A stretch of DNA of 64,000 nt from Prochlorococcus sp. AG-355-J23 (GTDB lineage Bacteria; Cyanobacteriota; Cyanobacteriia; PCC-6307; Cyanobiaceae). Under the pieces are notes generated by a model. That model did not search any database. It was given only the letters and a program-made list of their open reading frames with translations, and had not been told where the DNA came from. Both the position numbers and the translations under genes were made by a program. Where the stretch lies: contig QCDR01000001.1 of assembly GCA_003278705.1 (NCBI GenBank), positions 1-64,000 of the forward strand, in the 5' to 3' direction. Numbering within the stretch: the first letter of the stretch is position 1; each line of letters begins with the position of its first letter. Shown piece after piece: positions 29,494 to 40,700 of this stretch.

Positions 29494-30399
29494 ATGAAAA
29501 ATAAACTGATTAAGATTTGCATTGTTAACTTCTGGGAAAGGGCTTTTAAAAAAGGAGATTTTTATGAATATCTACTTAATCAGGCTTTAGGAGATAAATA
29601 TGAAATTATTGAAGATGGAAATAATGCAGATGTTGTTATAAGTTCGGTTTTTGGAGATGCAAAATTCCCTAGAGAAAAAACTATCTTTATTATTGGGGAA
29701 AGTATTAGACCTAACTTCTTAAGATGTAAATATGCATTAAGCCATGATCAGGATTCCTACTATGGTTATAACTGTTATCTCCCAATTTGGTATAACAAAA
29801 TTGCGTGGCCTGGATTTGAATTTATATCGCAAAAAAAATTTAAGAACCATCCCCATGAGCAAGATGGATATGGGTATATCAGTCTAGATTCTTTAATTTC
29901 AAAAAGAAGATTAAACCCTGGTAATAATAAAAAAAAGTTTTGTGCAATCATTGCTGCAAATCCAGAAGCACTTCGAATTAACTTGTATGCTTTTATCAAC
30001 AAAGTTTATAAGAAAGTTGACGGTTATGGTCCAATGTTTGGGAAAATAGCGGCTACACCCAAAGCAACAATTTTGCAAGAATATAAATTTTGTTTATGCC
30101 CAGAGAATAGTTTTTATCCTGGATATATCACTGAAAAGTTAATAGAAGCTTGGTACTCGGGAACTATACCAATTTGGTCTGGATCTCTTTCATCTAAAAG
30201 AATTTTCAATCAAAATGCCTTCTTAAATTATCAAAAATTTAATGAGATGGATAAATTTATACAAAATATAATAAGGATTGATCAAAATGATGAAGAATAT
30301 ACTGATATTTTTGAACAACCTCTTCTACTAAAGAAACCAGATATAAAAATAGTAATTAATTTTTTAAGAAGGGCAATATTAAATATTGCTGATTCATAA
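29494..30399 (+). CDS. Family 10 glycosyltransferase (alpha-1,3-fucosyltransferase-like)
   Basis: 301 aa. The C-terminal half carries the GT10 signature YKFCLCPENSFYPGYITEKL followed by IEAWYSGTIPIWSGS, the GDP-fucose-binding motif of alpha-1,3/1,4-fucosyltransferases. The N-terminal half has DVVISSVFGD and TIFIIGESIRPNF, as in bacterial members. No membrane segment is seen, so it is probably cytoplasmic. It would add fucose or a similar sugar to a surface glycan, or possibly to the exported proteins. It stands alone on the plus strand and faces the FkbM methyltransferase. Confidence 0.88.
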   Translation: MKNKLIKICIVNFWERAFKKGDFYEYLLNQALGDKYEIIEDGNNADVVISSVFGDAKFPREKTIFIIGESIRPNFLRCKYALSHDQDSYYGYNCYLPIWYNKIAWPGFEFISQKKFKNHPHEQDGYGYISLDSLISKRRLNPGNNKKKFCAIIAANPEALRINLYAFINKVYKKVDGYGPMFGKIAATPKATILQEYKFCLCPENSFYPGYITEKLIEAWYSGTIPIWSGSLSSKRIFNQNAFLNYQKFNEMDKFIQNIIRIDQNDEEYTDIFEQPLLLKKPDIKIVINFLRRAILNIADS

Positions 30400-30477
30400 T
30401 TATTTTTATTAGAGTTAAATATATAAATATAATTTTCAATTAGATCCTATCTCTGAATGAGCTGCTAAATCATTGGA

Positions 30478-31215
30478 TTAAATTTTTGAATAAAAATCAA
30501 ACTCTCCATGTTTTCCATGAGCGAATCCTTCATCTTTGATGGCATTATGAAAAGCTTCGCTACATCCAGGAACAAATCTATCATGTAACTCGCATGAAAT
30601 TACTTTTGATCTCCTTATCCATTCTTTAGATTTTAAATCTGAAAATATTTCCTTTTCTGACCCTTCAATGTCTATCTTTAAAAAGTCGATGTTTTCCATT
30701 TCAACAAAATTCATAATATCCATAACCGTCATAGCCTTAATTTTCGGGGAAACTTTCTCATTTTCTGATACCTCGCGAACCATGGTGCCCCAATCTCCGC
30801 CAACTTTTGCTGATATTGTTAGATCACATGTTTTTGACCAAACCCCAAAGTTAATACATTCAATATTTCTAAATTGGCGTGAATTGAGTTTAGCAATTAT
30901 GTAGTTATCAGGATCGGGTTCAACTAAAACAATTTTGGCATTAGGATATTTTTGTGCCAAGAAAGTGCTCGCGAGTCCCACATAACCACCAAGATCTAAA
31001 ATTGTATTTGGCGTCTGCTTTAGAAAATCATATTCTTTTTTTAGATAAATCTGTATAAAGTTATCTATATCGCTTGTTGATCTACGCAAATAAATTGGAG
31101 CGGTAAATCCCTTAGGAACTATTGATAATATCTCATTTCTCGAACCCTGTTTTGCGTAAAAGTAAAATTGGTTCCAAGTTTCTTTATTTACATGTGCAAG
31201 ATTTAATGTGAACAT
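30478..31215 (-). CDS. FkbM-family methyltransferase
   Basis: 245 aa. SAM-binding motif I is NTILDLGGYVGLASTFLA. The acidic end of the next strand is IVLVEPDPDNY, followed by the FkbM landmark IDFLKIDIEGSEKEIFSDL. FkbM enzymes O-methylate sugars and secondary metabolites. It lies 36 bp downstream of the GT2 gene on the same strand, so it probably methylates a sugar in the same glycan. Confidence 0.9.
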   Translation of the reverse strand: MFTLNLAHVNKETWNQFYFYAKQGSRNEILSIVPKGFTAPIYLRRSTSDIDNFIQIYLKKEYDFLKQTPNTILDLGGYVGLASTFLAQKYPNAKIVLVEPDPDNYIIAKLNSRQFRNIECINFGVWSKTCDLTISAKVGGDWGTMVREVSENEKVSPKIKAMTVMDIMNFVEMENIDFLKIDIEGSEKEIFSDLKSKEWIRRSKVISCELHDRFVPGCSEAFHNAIKDEGFAHGKHGEFDFYSKI

Positions 31216-31251
31216 CTATTTTTTTAAAGGAACTTTTTGATAGTGAAGAAA

Positions 31252-32091
31252 TTAAAATTTATTTTTGAAAATAAATCTGTTCCAATTTAAAAATTTTTTT
31301 TCTGAAAATTTTTTTAAACAGCTTAAGTCTAGTTCATAAGCGTTCTCTGGAGGTTTCAAACCAGCCTTTAAATAACTGTTTTTATAATTGGAGGTATAGT
31401 TAACAGTTTCCTTTTCAGTATAAGCAATCTTTAGTCTATTTCTTAAAAATTCTTGCCTCATAACCCTATCGCCAATTACAGACAATTCTTTCGTCATAGT
31501 TGCCCAGAAAGGAAGTAAGAAAAAACTGCTTTCAAAAAAAATCATACAATTAGTGTCAATGTGTTTTCTTTCGTAATCAACTGGTTCAGATCCTACTAAG
31601 GTTCCACATGGCAAATATATTTTTCTACATGAGGCTACTATGTCTAAAGATTTATCCATTTGTTTAAGTTTAAGTGCTTCCTCTACATGATTTTCCTCAT
31701 ACCAGTTATCAGCGTCTAAGAAAAAAATAACATTATAGCCTTTATTAATAGCAGACAAAGCCCCAATACTTCTTGGAGTATTTCCATAATCAGAATGAGC
31801 ATTTGGAAGAATTATGTGATCAACATCCCAATCCCGAACCTCATCTTTAGGGAATCCATCTGCAACAAAAAAATGATTAACTGACTTTGATTGAGAAGCA
31901 CAAGATTCATGACATCTTTTTAGCAAAGATAAATTTTCTTTGTAATAAGGAGTAATAACTGCAGGTTTGAGAAGCATTTTCTGACAATCATCAATTATCA
32001 ACTTTTCATCTTCAGTTCTTTCTTCAATAGATATTAAGGGAGAGGTATTAGTGCCTATAATAGTTTCCCAATTGAAACTCGGTTTTGACAT
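31252..32091 (-). CDS. Family 2-like glycosyltransferase
   Basis: 279 aa. GT-A fold landmarks are VITPYYKENLSLLKRCHESC, NHFFVADGFP, SIGALSAINKGYNVIFFLDADNWY (the DAD metal-binding site) and the later GDRVMRQEFLRNRL. No membrane segment is seen. Probably the first gene of a GT2-FkbM pair. Donor and acceptor sugars cannot be read from the sequence. Confidence 0.85.
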   Translation of the reverse strand: MSKPSFNWETIIGTNTSPLISIEERTEDEKLIIDDCQKMLLKPAVITPYYKENLSLLKRCHESCASQSKSVNHFFVADGFPKDEVRDWDVDHIILPNAHSDYGNTPRSIGALSAINKGYNVIFFLDADNWYEENHVEEALKLKQMDKSLDIVASCRKIYLPCGTLVGSEPVDYERKHIDTNCMIFFESSFFLLPFWATMTKELSVIGDRVMRQEFLRNRLKIAYTEKETVNYTSNYKNSYLKAGLKPPENAYELDLSCLKKFSEKKFLNWNRFIFKNKF

Positions 32092-32099
32092 CTCTAAAC

Positions 32100-32243
32100 T
32101 TAAGAAAATAAAGTTTCTAAGAAGATATTAGCTTTAAATTTAGGCTTATTCTTCAAAAAGTTAGAATTGCAATTAACCTTTATTGCATTAACAGCATTAG
32201 GCAAATCAAAAATAACTAGTATTGGGAGTAGGAAAAGTTTCAC
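32100..32243 (-). CDS. Small protein with leader related to the one at 1-234 (47 aa)
   Basis: GTG start. The leader MKLFLLPILVIFDLPNAVNA aligns with the leader at 1-234 (44 of 59 bp identical), with the PxAVNA cleavage region kept. The mature part is only 27 residues (IKVNCNSNFLKNKPKFK...). It is either a truncated, decaying copy or a short secreted peptide. Short length and loss of the alanine-rich core favour decay. Confidence 0.45.
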   Translation of the reverse strand: MKLFLLPILVIFDLPNAVNAIKVNCNSNFLKNKPKFKANIFLETLFS

Positions 32244-32326
32244 TTTTATATCCTTTTAGAAAAAATTATGTAAAAAAAGCAAGAATTAGTCTAATAATTT
32301 TACGAAGTAGTTTTTAAATTTTTTTT

Positions 32327-32953
32327 CTACCCGTAAAAAAAACATTGATCATTTTGATGATGAGAATTTTCAATGATAGACTTTATTTCTATATTTTCCC
32401 TAGCAATTTTTGCTTCTTTTGAAAATGGAGAAACATTTCTAGGTTGATTAAGATTTAATTCCATAATTTTTTCGCAATCTTTATTGAGGTTTTCAGTGCG
32501 AATTATTTTTAAATTAATTGGAATAAAACCATTTTGAGAAGGGAAAGATAACATCTGTAAACAAGATGGTTGAATGTTTACAAGATTTTTAAACTCATTG
32601 ATATCAAGACTTACTTTTTTGGGTAAATATAATTTATTAGTAACTGGATCTTTTTTTACATGCCTGTGAGGAGAAAAATATAAGGAGACTAATCGGTTTA
32701 AAGGTCTCCTAACACAGACGAATATAGGGTAATTACGTAATTCATGATTTTTATAATAATCTCTAAGAGTCATATGCTTGTTTTTTGTATATTTACCTCT
32801 TATTTCAAAACGATCTATTCCATCCTGATGTCCTGTAACAATCATTTTGTCTAGAGACAAATTTTTATCAAATAATGTTTTTTGTATAGTATTTCCACCA
32901 GTTTTAGGTATATGAATAAAGATAGAAGGTTTTCCTTTATTTATAAAAATCAT
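32327..32953 (-). CDS. Sulfotransferase family protein
   Basis: 208 aa. The PAPS 5'-phosphosulfate loop is KPSIFIHIPKTGGNTIQKTLF and the 3'-phosphate site is PIFVCVRRPLNRLVSLYF, both diagnostic of the Sulfotransfer_2 type. It would transfer sulfate from PAPS to a glycan or protein hydroxyl. It is divergent from the second sulfotransferase at 33579. No membrane segment is seen. Length is near the family minimum but both binding sites are present. Confidence 0.88.
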   Translation of the reverse strand: MIFINKGKPSIFIHIPKTGGNTIQKTLFDKNLSLDKMIVTGHQDGIDRFEIRGKYTKNKHMTLRDYYKNHELRNYPIFVCVRRPLNRLVSLYFSPHRHVKKDPVTNKLYLPKKVSLDINEFKNLVNIQPSCLQMLSFPSQNGFIPINLKIIRTENLNKDCEKIMELNLNQPRNVSPFSKEAKIARENIEIKSIIENSHHQNDQCFFYG

Positions 32954-33188
32954 GATTATCTCGTTATCAAAAAATTTGCAAAAAACTTTTGATTTGCAAT
33001 TACTAACTATTTACTGATTCTTTTGGATATTAACATCATCTACTGTAAAAGTATTCAGTGAATCAAAAAGGGGATTTGTTAATTAATATTATGCCAGCTA
33101 AATTTTTAGCAAGAAAATTAAATCAGTTTTGTTGTTAAGCTAGGATTATTTAGCGATTCATTTCATAAGTCAAGAAATCTATTGAGTG

Positions 33189-33329
33189 TCAGTAATTTAA
33201 TTCCAGTAAAAAGGCAAATGTTTCTTGGCCTTTTTTTGCTAACTGATGATGATTATTTTTTACTAGATTCTTCACTACAGTTATTACTAAGCCAATAATT
33301 TTTGATCTTCTAGCGAATTTTTTAATCAT
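33189..33329 (-). CDS. Possible small basic protein (46 aa)
   Basis: The ORF reads MIKKFARRSKIIGLVITVV, then KNNHHQLAKKGQETFAFLLELNY. A basic start, a hydrophobic helix and a regular C-terminus look somewhat protein-like. No family is recognised. It overlaps the hairpin at 33208-33237. Confidence 0.3.
   Translation of the reverse strand: MIKKFARRSKIIGLVITVVKNLVKNNHHQLAKKGQETFAFLLELNY
33208..33237 (+). terminator. Terminator-like hairpin with T-run
   Basis: AAAAAGGC, a 12-nt loop, then GCC followed by seven T. No annotated plus-strand gene ends just upstream, so it could end a small RNA, or it may just be part of the minus-strand ORF. Confidence 0.35.
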
Positions 33330-33578
33330 CCTAATAAAAAAAAATCCAAAAAACACTAATATAAGATCAATATTTTTTTTTAAGCTAATAAATTGCTATT
33401 CGAAAAAAAAGTCTTAAGCTATAATTCCTATTTTATTTTTTTGTATAAGAATTAACTAAAATAATTAAATTTGCGCTTCGAGATATTATTTTTAATTAAC
33501 TATATTTGAATTAAAATGTAAATACATTTGAAAAATAATACATCGAAATTTTTATTAATCTAAACAATTTATATTCTT

Positions 33579-34439
33579 ATGCTTCTAACGATTCATCATG
33601 GCTGTTGCACAGGGGGGTCTATTATTTCACAAATTTTAGCTTCGGCTACAAATTCAATTTTAATATCTGAAATTAATCCTTACCACAATATAAGAGATCA
33701 TAGGATTAAACCATTTCATGACCCCACTGCAATCCTATGGCATCTGGTATATAACTCTAGAGAAATTTCTTATACTCACAAACTAAAATATTTTCTATGT
33801 CAACTTTCTATTGCTGTAGAACATGCAAAAGAGTTAAATAAAAACTTACTTTTAAGGGACCATACACATTCCACTTTCAATTTTTCAGAAAAAGATATTT
33901 TTTTTATGAAAAAAAAATTAGGTTCATCGTTTTTAGAAACCTTAAGATTTTTTTATGAATCAAAAAATAAGGGTTTTAACTTTAAACTAATCAAGCCCAT
34001 TATTAGTGTTAGACACCCTTTAGATTCCTATATTGCTGCCAGAAAAAAACGTTGGTTATTGCCTTATTGCGGAGGCGAAGAAATAAATTTAGACAATTAT
34101 TGTAAAGGACTTTTAAAACTTCAAAAATATATGGAAAAAGAAGAATCTGCAAAAGTAATTAGATACGAAGATATATGCTTAAACCTTAGCGATTGTCTAA
34201 AAGAAACTTTCCTAAACATAGATATTGATTATAAAATTCCATCTATAGATGATATCAATCTGATAAAAGTTACAGGTAAGTCAGGAAGAAAATCGGAAAA
34301 TATTTCACTCAGGCAAAGATCAACAGATGATTTAGATATTGAATTAAAAAATCAAACAGAGATTTCAAACTACTATAAACAATATTGTCAATTAAATAAC
34401 TATAATCCTAACTGTAATTCCCATCAAATTAGTAAGTAA
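33579..34439 (+). CDS. Sulfotransferase-like protein
   Basis: 286 aa. The N-terminal loop LLTIHHGCCTGGSIISQILA has the place and glycine pattern of a PAPS-binding P-loop. KPIISVRHPLDSYIAARKKRW fits the 3'-phosphate-binding strand (RxPxxSY with Arg and Ser). Later parts (SAKVIRYEDIC) also match sulfotransferases. Probably modifies the same surface glycan or protein as the 32327 gene. Divergent from that gene. Confidence 0.75.
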   Translation: MLLTIHHGCCTGGSIISQILASATNSILISEINPYHNIRDHRIKPFHDPTAILWHLVYNSREISYTHKLKYFLCQLSIAVEHAKELNKNLLLRDHTHSTFNFSEKDIFFMKKKLGSSFLETLRFFYESKNKGFNFKLIKPIISVRHPLDSYIAARKKRWLLPYCGGEEINLDNYCKGLLKLQKYMEKEESAKVIRYEDICLNLSDCLKETFLNIDIDYKIPSIDDINLIKVTGKSGRKSENISLRQRSTDDLDIELKNQTEISNYYKQYCQLNNYNPNCNSHQISK

Positions 34440-34741
34440 AATGCAAAACCATTTATAGCAACTTTATCGAGCAATTAATTTCAGTCATATTAATACTTTA
34501 GAGGGAAAGGATTTAGATAAGTAAGTATCAAAAAGATAGAAGATGATGAGAATAAGAATAAGACAGTTTTTAATCTTTTGAGACTATAATCGCAAAATAT
34601 AAGTCTTATAGTAGTATCTCAACATTCTTAATTTATTTATTTGAAAATTTCTCCTTATTAAAATTTTTATTTTTCTATCTTCAGCTAATTTAAGATTTCC
34701 CTTTAAAACTATTATTTTTATAACATGTCAACTCCATTAAT
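34440..34741. other. Intergenic, no gene seen
   Basis: 302 bp between the convergent sulfotransferase and the 2098-aa gene. AT-rich, with no convincing ORF or strong hairpin. Confidence 0.5.
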
Positions 34742-37700
34742 TTAGGTTGGATCATATCCAATTATCGGGCTAGAATTTACGCCAAAGTCTTTAGTATCAT
34801 CTGCAAATAGATTACTTCCTGTATATAAATTACCTTCGCCACTATAGATATCGCCAGCCAACGGATCTCCCTGCAGGCTATCTACAGTACTTTGATGATC
34901 ATAGGCACTATTTTTAAAGTCGACTTCCGTATCGGAAATATTATTTATCTCATCATTATCCCAGTAGTTTAGTGAGATCCAGCTCTTAGATTCCCATTCA
35001 CTATTTGTTGTAAGAGAATCGGAATGAATGGTTCCACCCCAGTCCCTATCTAAAATCGCCAAATCTGAGGTTGTTATCTCGCCGTCATAATTTGCATCCA
35101 CATCTGAGAAGTTACCAGAGTTATCTTCTGCTACCTCTCCAGCATTTAAGAATGCCAAATCTTTCATTGAAACACGACCATCATAGTTAAGATCACCCTG
35201 GAAAGTAATTATGTTGTTGGTCAACTTGGCACTTTTTGATTCATAGCCATCTGTATCTTTTCCTTCCAATGTATAGAAATCTGTTTCTAAGTCATTAAGA
35301 CGTTGCCCAACTTTTCCATCGACCTGCACCTTAAAGCTCAGTTCTAAATTTTCACTACCAGATCCATCCCAGGAAGATTTATTGGCATTACCACTTGCAT
35401 CAAATCCTGTTGATAAATCAACAGATCCTCCTTCAATCAGATCAGATCCAGATAGATCTGTCACTCTATCAATTGCATAAGAACTAACAGAATCATATTT
35501 ACCGTTCTCGCCAACAGTTAACTCCATTAATTTAAAGTTTGTCGTGTCGGCAGCAGTTAGATTAAGATCTTCTGCCTTAACTCCATAATTTCCTCTGTTT
35601 GCCCACCATCCCTTTGCATCTACAGTGGAACCATCTCTGATCAAATAAGTCTTGTCACTGCTACCTATATATCTCTGGGTATATAAAGTCGTTCCCTGCT
35701 CATCTAAATCTGCGTAGGCATTATGGATATATGTCTTGTAAGTGGTGTCATCAACAGAACTTCCATTATTTAGATCTGTATATCCCAATCCTGAAAGTGA
35801 TTTAATATAAGCATTATCTTCGACCGTATCATCATCAGTACTCTGATAATTGGCAACAACAGTATCGTAAATATTGGTTTCAATATCTACATCAATAAAT
35901 TGATTACCACCTTCAACAAAAGCTTTTGCGCCGCTGGCATCAAACCTTAATCCTGTGAGAGTGAATAATTCTTTATAGTCACCCTGAATTCCAGTCTCTC
36001 CATTTACTTTAGACAATGTTGCACCTGTAATTCTTACAGAATCGGCACTTAAATTATCTATTGTATAGTCATAGGATTTTGCATTATTTACCTCGTCTCC
36101 AAAACTTACTGATGCCCCTGATGCATCCCAATTACTAAATAAATCATAGTTAAAGTCTAATGTGACATCGAAGGACTCCAGATCCCAAGTAACATTAGTT
36201 CCGTTAATATCTCCATTGGTTAATGTCTTGGCTTCTACGATCAAGTCATAAGAAATATCCCCATAGGCAGAGTTCGTATTACTATCGTTGCTATAAGCAA
36301 TGACTCCACCAAGATCCGCATCACTTCCTGATTTCTGCAATCTATACTGATATTCAATCAATGACTGATTTGTATCAACTGCAATTTCTGCCAGGCTTAC
36401 AGTATCTAGGCTGTTGCTGGATGCTATATCTGTATATTCAAAACCTCCATCATCTGTGTAACTGACAAGTGCTCTTAATTTTTTATCAACATCAGCTGTT
36501 GTGATTGTATAGTCTGCATCTGTGGCAACTGTTGTCCAGTTAGCCCCTCCATCTCCACTTAACTGCCAATCGTAACTGTAACTTCCATCTAAAACATTTC
36601 CTGAGTTATCTGCATCAACTGCTGTTTCTGTAAGGTTATATCCAACTGTCATTGTCTCACCGACCTTGGCAGTTCCTCTTATTTCAAAAGTAGAATTCCC
36701 TTCATCAAGATTATTAATAGATAAAGTTACATCCTTAGTTGTTATATTATTTACTTCATCTGTCGCAGCAACAGTAAAGCTGTAACTTGACTTGGTTTCA
36801 TAATTCGGACTGTCATTAATAGTAATATCACCTGTTGCGGAATCTATACTAAATAATCCGGCATCAGTTCCACTGATCGCAAAGCTATCTGCCTTTACTC
36901 CAGTTCCACTGCCGTCATCTGCTGTAACTGTATAAATTGTGCTGCCACCTGCAATATTTTCGTCTATTGCAGCTGTTCCTAATGAGGTTATTGCTGGACC
37001 GGTTGAATCATATATCCAAGTGAACGTACTTGATACATCATTAGTATTTCCAGCTTGATCAGTAAATGCTCCACCTGCTATCGATATTGTTTTTGTTCCG
37101 TCACTATCTGGAGTAAAGATTACAGAATAACTATCAGCAGTACCGCTAAAACCACTTAGGGTAGTTATATCACCACCAGTTAAGGAAATATCATTAATAT
37201 CAAAATCAGTCGTTGCTTCACTGAAGCTAAAACTTACATTTATCGATGCGTCATTGCTGCTAAATCCACTAGTTCCTTCACTAACACTGATTGAATCTAC
37301 TGTTGGTTTTATTGAATCATATATCCAAGTGAACGTACTTGATACATCATTAGTATTTCCAGCTTGATCAGTAAATGCTCCACCTGCTATCGATATTGTT
37401 TTTGTTCCGTCACTATCTGGAGTAAAGATTACAGAATAACTATCAGCAGTACCGCTAAAACCACTTAGGGTAGTTATATCACCACCAGTTAAGGAAATAT
37501 CATTAATATCAAAATCAGTCGTTGCTTCACTGAAGCTAAAACTTACATTTATCGATGCGTCATTGCTGCTAAATCCACTAGTTCCTTCACTAACACTTAT
37601 TGAATCTACTGCTGGATTTAAGGTATCAATGGTTATTGCAAAGTCTTTTGTTTCGGATGGTACATCTGTTATTGGATCAAAAGCCTTAACTTTTAATGTA

Positions 37701-40700
37701 TGATCTCCATCAGTAACATTATTACCGGAATAATCACTATCACTGATTGACCATGTATCTGATCCTGCGGTTGTTGTAGCTAGTAATGTTGTTCCATCCT
37801 CTGCATACACATTAATGATACTGCCAGAAACATCGGTTGTTCCCGAGAAATTTGGAGTGGAATCATTAAAAATAGGACTCCCTAATCCATCAATTGTTGG
37901 TGTGCCTGGAGCTGGTGAATCAATAAATATGACAGGGTCACGGATTAAACCATCTTCATCATCAAGATCAAAGAAACCACCGTCAATCAAGAAGGCACTG
38001 ACCATTTCAATATCACCGTCGCCATCTTTATCAATTAAATAGGCAGAACCGTCAATATAAGGGGTATGGTTTGTTGCTGTAATTCCTGCATCTACAAATG
38101 CCTGTAATATGTTGCCATCATTTTTTACAGTTATATTTGTAAAATCTCCCTTACCTCTCTCTATTCCATCTGGTAAAGTTCCGTAATAACTAAGGCTGTA
38201 ATCAAGATTATCCAACCAGGAATCAAAGTCTGCCTCTTCTCCTGTATAAGTAACGATCTTGGAGTTATAAAGGAATGAATTTCCATCTTTATTAGTTTTA
38301 ATTATCCGGTTTATATCTTGGTCGGCCTCTTCCAGTGTCATATTCACAACTGCTGTTCCATTTGCAATCGTGTCAACAGAGAAATCCAATTCTCCTATCG
38401 GTGTATCGATTATTGAAGACTCATCAACGTTTAGGATTTCCTTTATCTGCTCCTTACGTTCATCTGTCAGATCTGTAATTGTTGATTCAACTATTAAGAC
38501 GTCATCCTTTTGTGATGTATCAAGAATTACCATATTGTCGGTGGCACTATCATCTGAAGCGGCAACTACAGCTGTCCCTGTATCTAACTTGTCAATTAAA
38601 TAATTTTCATTATTTTTTTCAATCTTAAATCTATTAAAGATGTCTACTGCAGCGTTTTGATATTTATGTGTAAAGTTATGATTACGATGCCAATTATTAC
38701 CGCTACGGAATCTATTAGCTGCACTGAAAATATTTTTAATATTTAACTTTGCTCCATCTCCATCAATACCATCATTCAAAAGGTTTATTGCCTTTTGCCT
38801 ATCTGATAATTCGCTTTCTGGCTTGATAAAAACTCTTAAAGCTTTGGTTTTTCTTGTTAAATTGTTTCCACTTGACCTTCTCGCAATAAATCTTCTAGAT
38901 CCTTTTCTAAGGCTAACAGAATTCCCATAATCATCTAGATGATTGTTGAAACGCAAGAATCCATTGTGCTTTCTAAAGTTATATCTATATCTCTTTGGTA
39001 TTTTTATATCCCAGTCGCTTGTATCAGATTCATCTTCTTTGGCAATACTTTTAATATTAAAAATATCAGAATTTCTCAGAGAATTATCAGAGGAGAAATC
39101 TGATACTCTAATTAATTTTTCTGCTTTATCCTCGCTGGTTTCAAAGTCAGGAGCATCACTATCAATTATGAATGATTTGGTTGTTGGGTTAGATACGTTG
39201 CCTGCACTATCTTCTGATTCAACCTTAATTTGATGGGTTCCATTTGAAAGAGAATCTGTAGTATATTGCCAATTTCCTGATCCATTTGCTGTTGTGCTGC
39301 CTAATTCTGTAATTCCACCATATAAAGTCACTTTACTATTCGCTTCTGCAGTTCCTACAAATGTAGGAGTTGTATCGTTAGTTTTATTATCTGATTTAGA
39401 TCCTGAATTACTGCTACTAGCTAAGTTGAAAATTGGTGGATTTGGTGGAATTTCATCTATATCTAAAATTCTTACTTCAAAATTTTGAGTATCTGTTAAC
39501 GATCCGTCACTTGCTCTAATTGTAGTTGAGTAAAAAGATTTAGATTCAAAATCAGGACTTTGTTTGAATTTTATTATCCCTCCGCTGCTACTAATATCAA
39601 AACTGGAGGCATCTCCTCCTTGTAGTGAATAGGTTATGGAATCTCCATCCCCATCAGAAGCATTTACATCATAAACAACATCAAATTTAGAGCGGTTTTC
39701 ATTCCACAAAACAGATTTAGAGAAACCACTATTTGATGTAATTATGGGATTGTTATCATTTAGGTTATTAAGCCTAAAAGTGAGGGATTGAGTATCCTGT
39801 CTCCCGCTACCATCTCTCGCATATACAGTTGTTGAATATGATGTTGGACCAGTATCAAAATCCTTCGGTGCTTTAAAATAAACTTTACCGTTACTACTAT
39901 TAATTGAGAAATCTGAAGTATTACTCAAAGAATAGGTAACAGTATTAAAATTTGAACTCCTGTCAGAATCAGTAGCGTTTACATCATAAATTACGTTATT
40001 AGTCGAGTAATTTTCATCAAAATAACGAGTAACAGAACGTCCCGAATCAGAGGTGATTATTGGGGAATTATCATTTAAATCATTAAGCCTAAAAGTAAGG
40101 GATTGAGTATCCTGTCTCCCGCTACCATCTCTCGCATATACAGTTGTTGAATATGATGTTGGACCAGTATCAAAATCTTTCGCTGATTTAAAATAAACTT
40201 TACCGTTACTACTATTAATTGAGAAATCTGAAGTATTACTCAAAGAATAGGTAACAGTATTAAAGTTTGAACTCCTGTCAGAATCAGTAGCGTTTACATC
40301 ATATATTACATTGTTAGGCGAGTAATTTTCATCAAAATAACGAGTAATAGAATTCCCTGAATCAGATGTAATTATTGGGGAATTATCGTTTATATCATTG
40401 AGCTTAAAAGTAAGGTATTGACTGTCCTGTCTCCCGCCACTATCTCTCGCATATACAGTTGTTGAATATGTTGTGGGACCAGTATCAAAATCTTTCGCTG
40501 ATTTGAAATAAACTCTACCGTCTTTACTATTAATGGTGAAATCTGAATTATTACTTAAAGAATAGGTAACCTGATTATGGGGATAATTATCTCTATCACT
40601 AGCATTCACATCTAAAATGACAGTGCTAGGACTTGTATTCTCGTTAATATTTTGAGTAACTGAATTACCACCATTATTTGTTATGACAGGGGAATGGTCA

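Larger units (their letters stand above)
32954..33578. other. Intergenic between divergent sulfotransferase genes
   Basis: 625 bp, AT-rich. It holds a possible 46-codon ORF on the minus strand (33189-33329) and a plus-strand hairpin with a T-run (33208-33237). These two readings overlap and only one is likely to be right. Confidence 0.5.

Noticed and set aside
33091-33138. 15-codon ORF MPAKFLARKLNQFCC
   Set aside because: Too short, no ribosome site and no following signal to support it.
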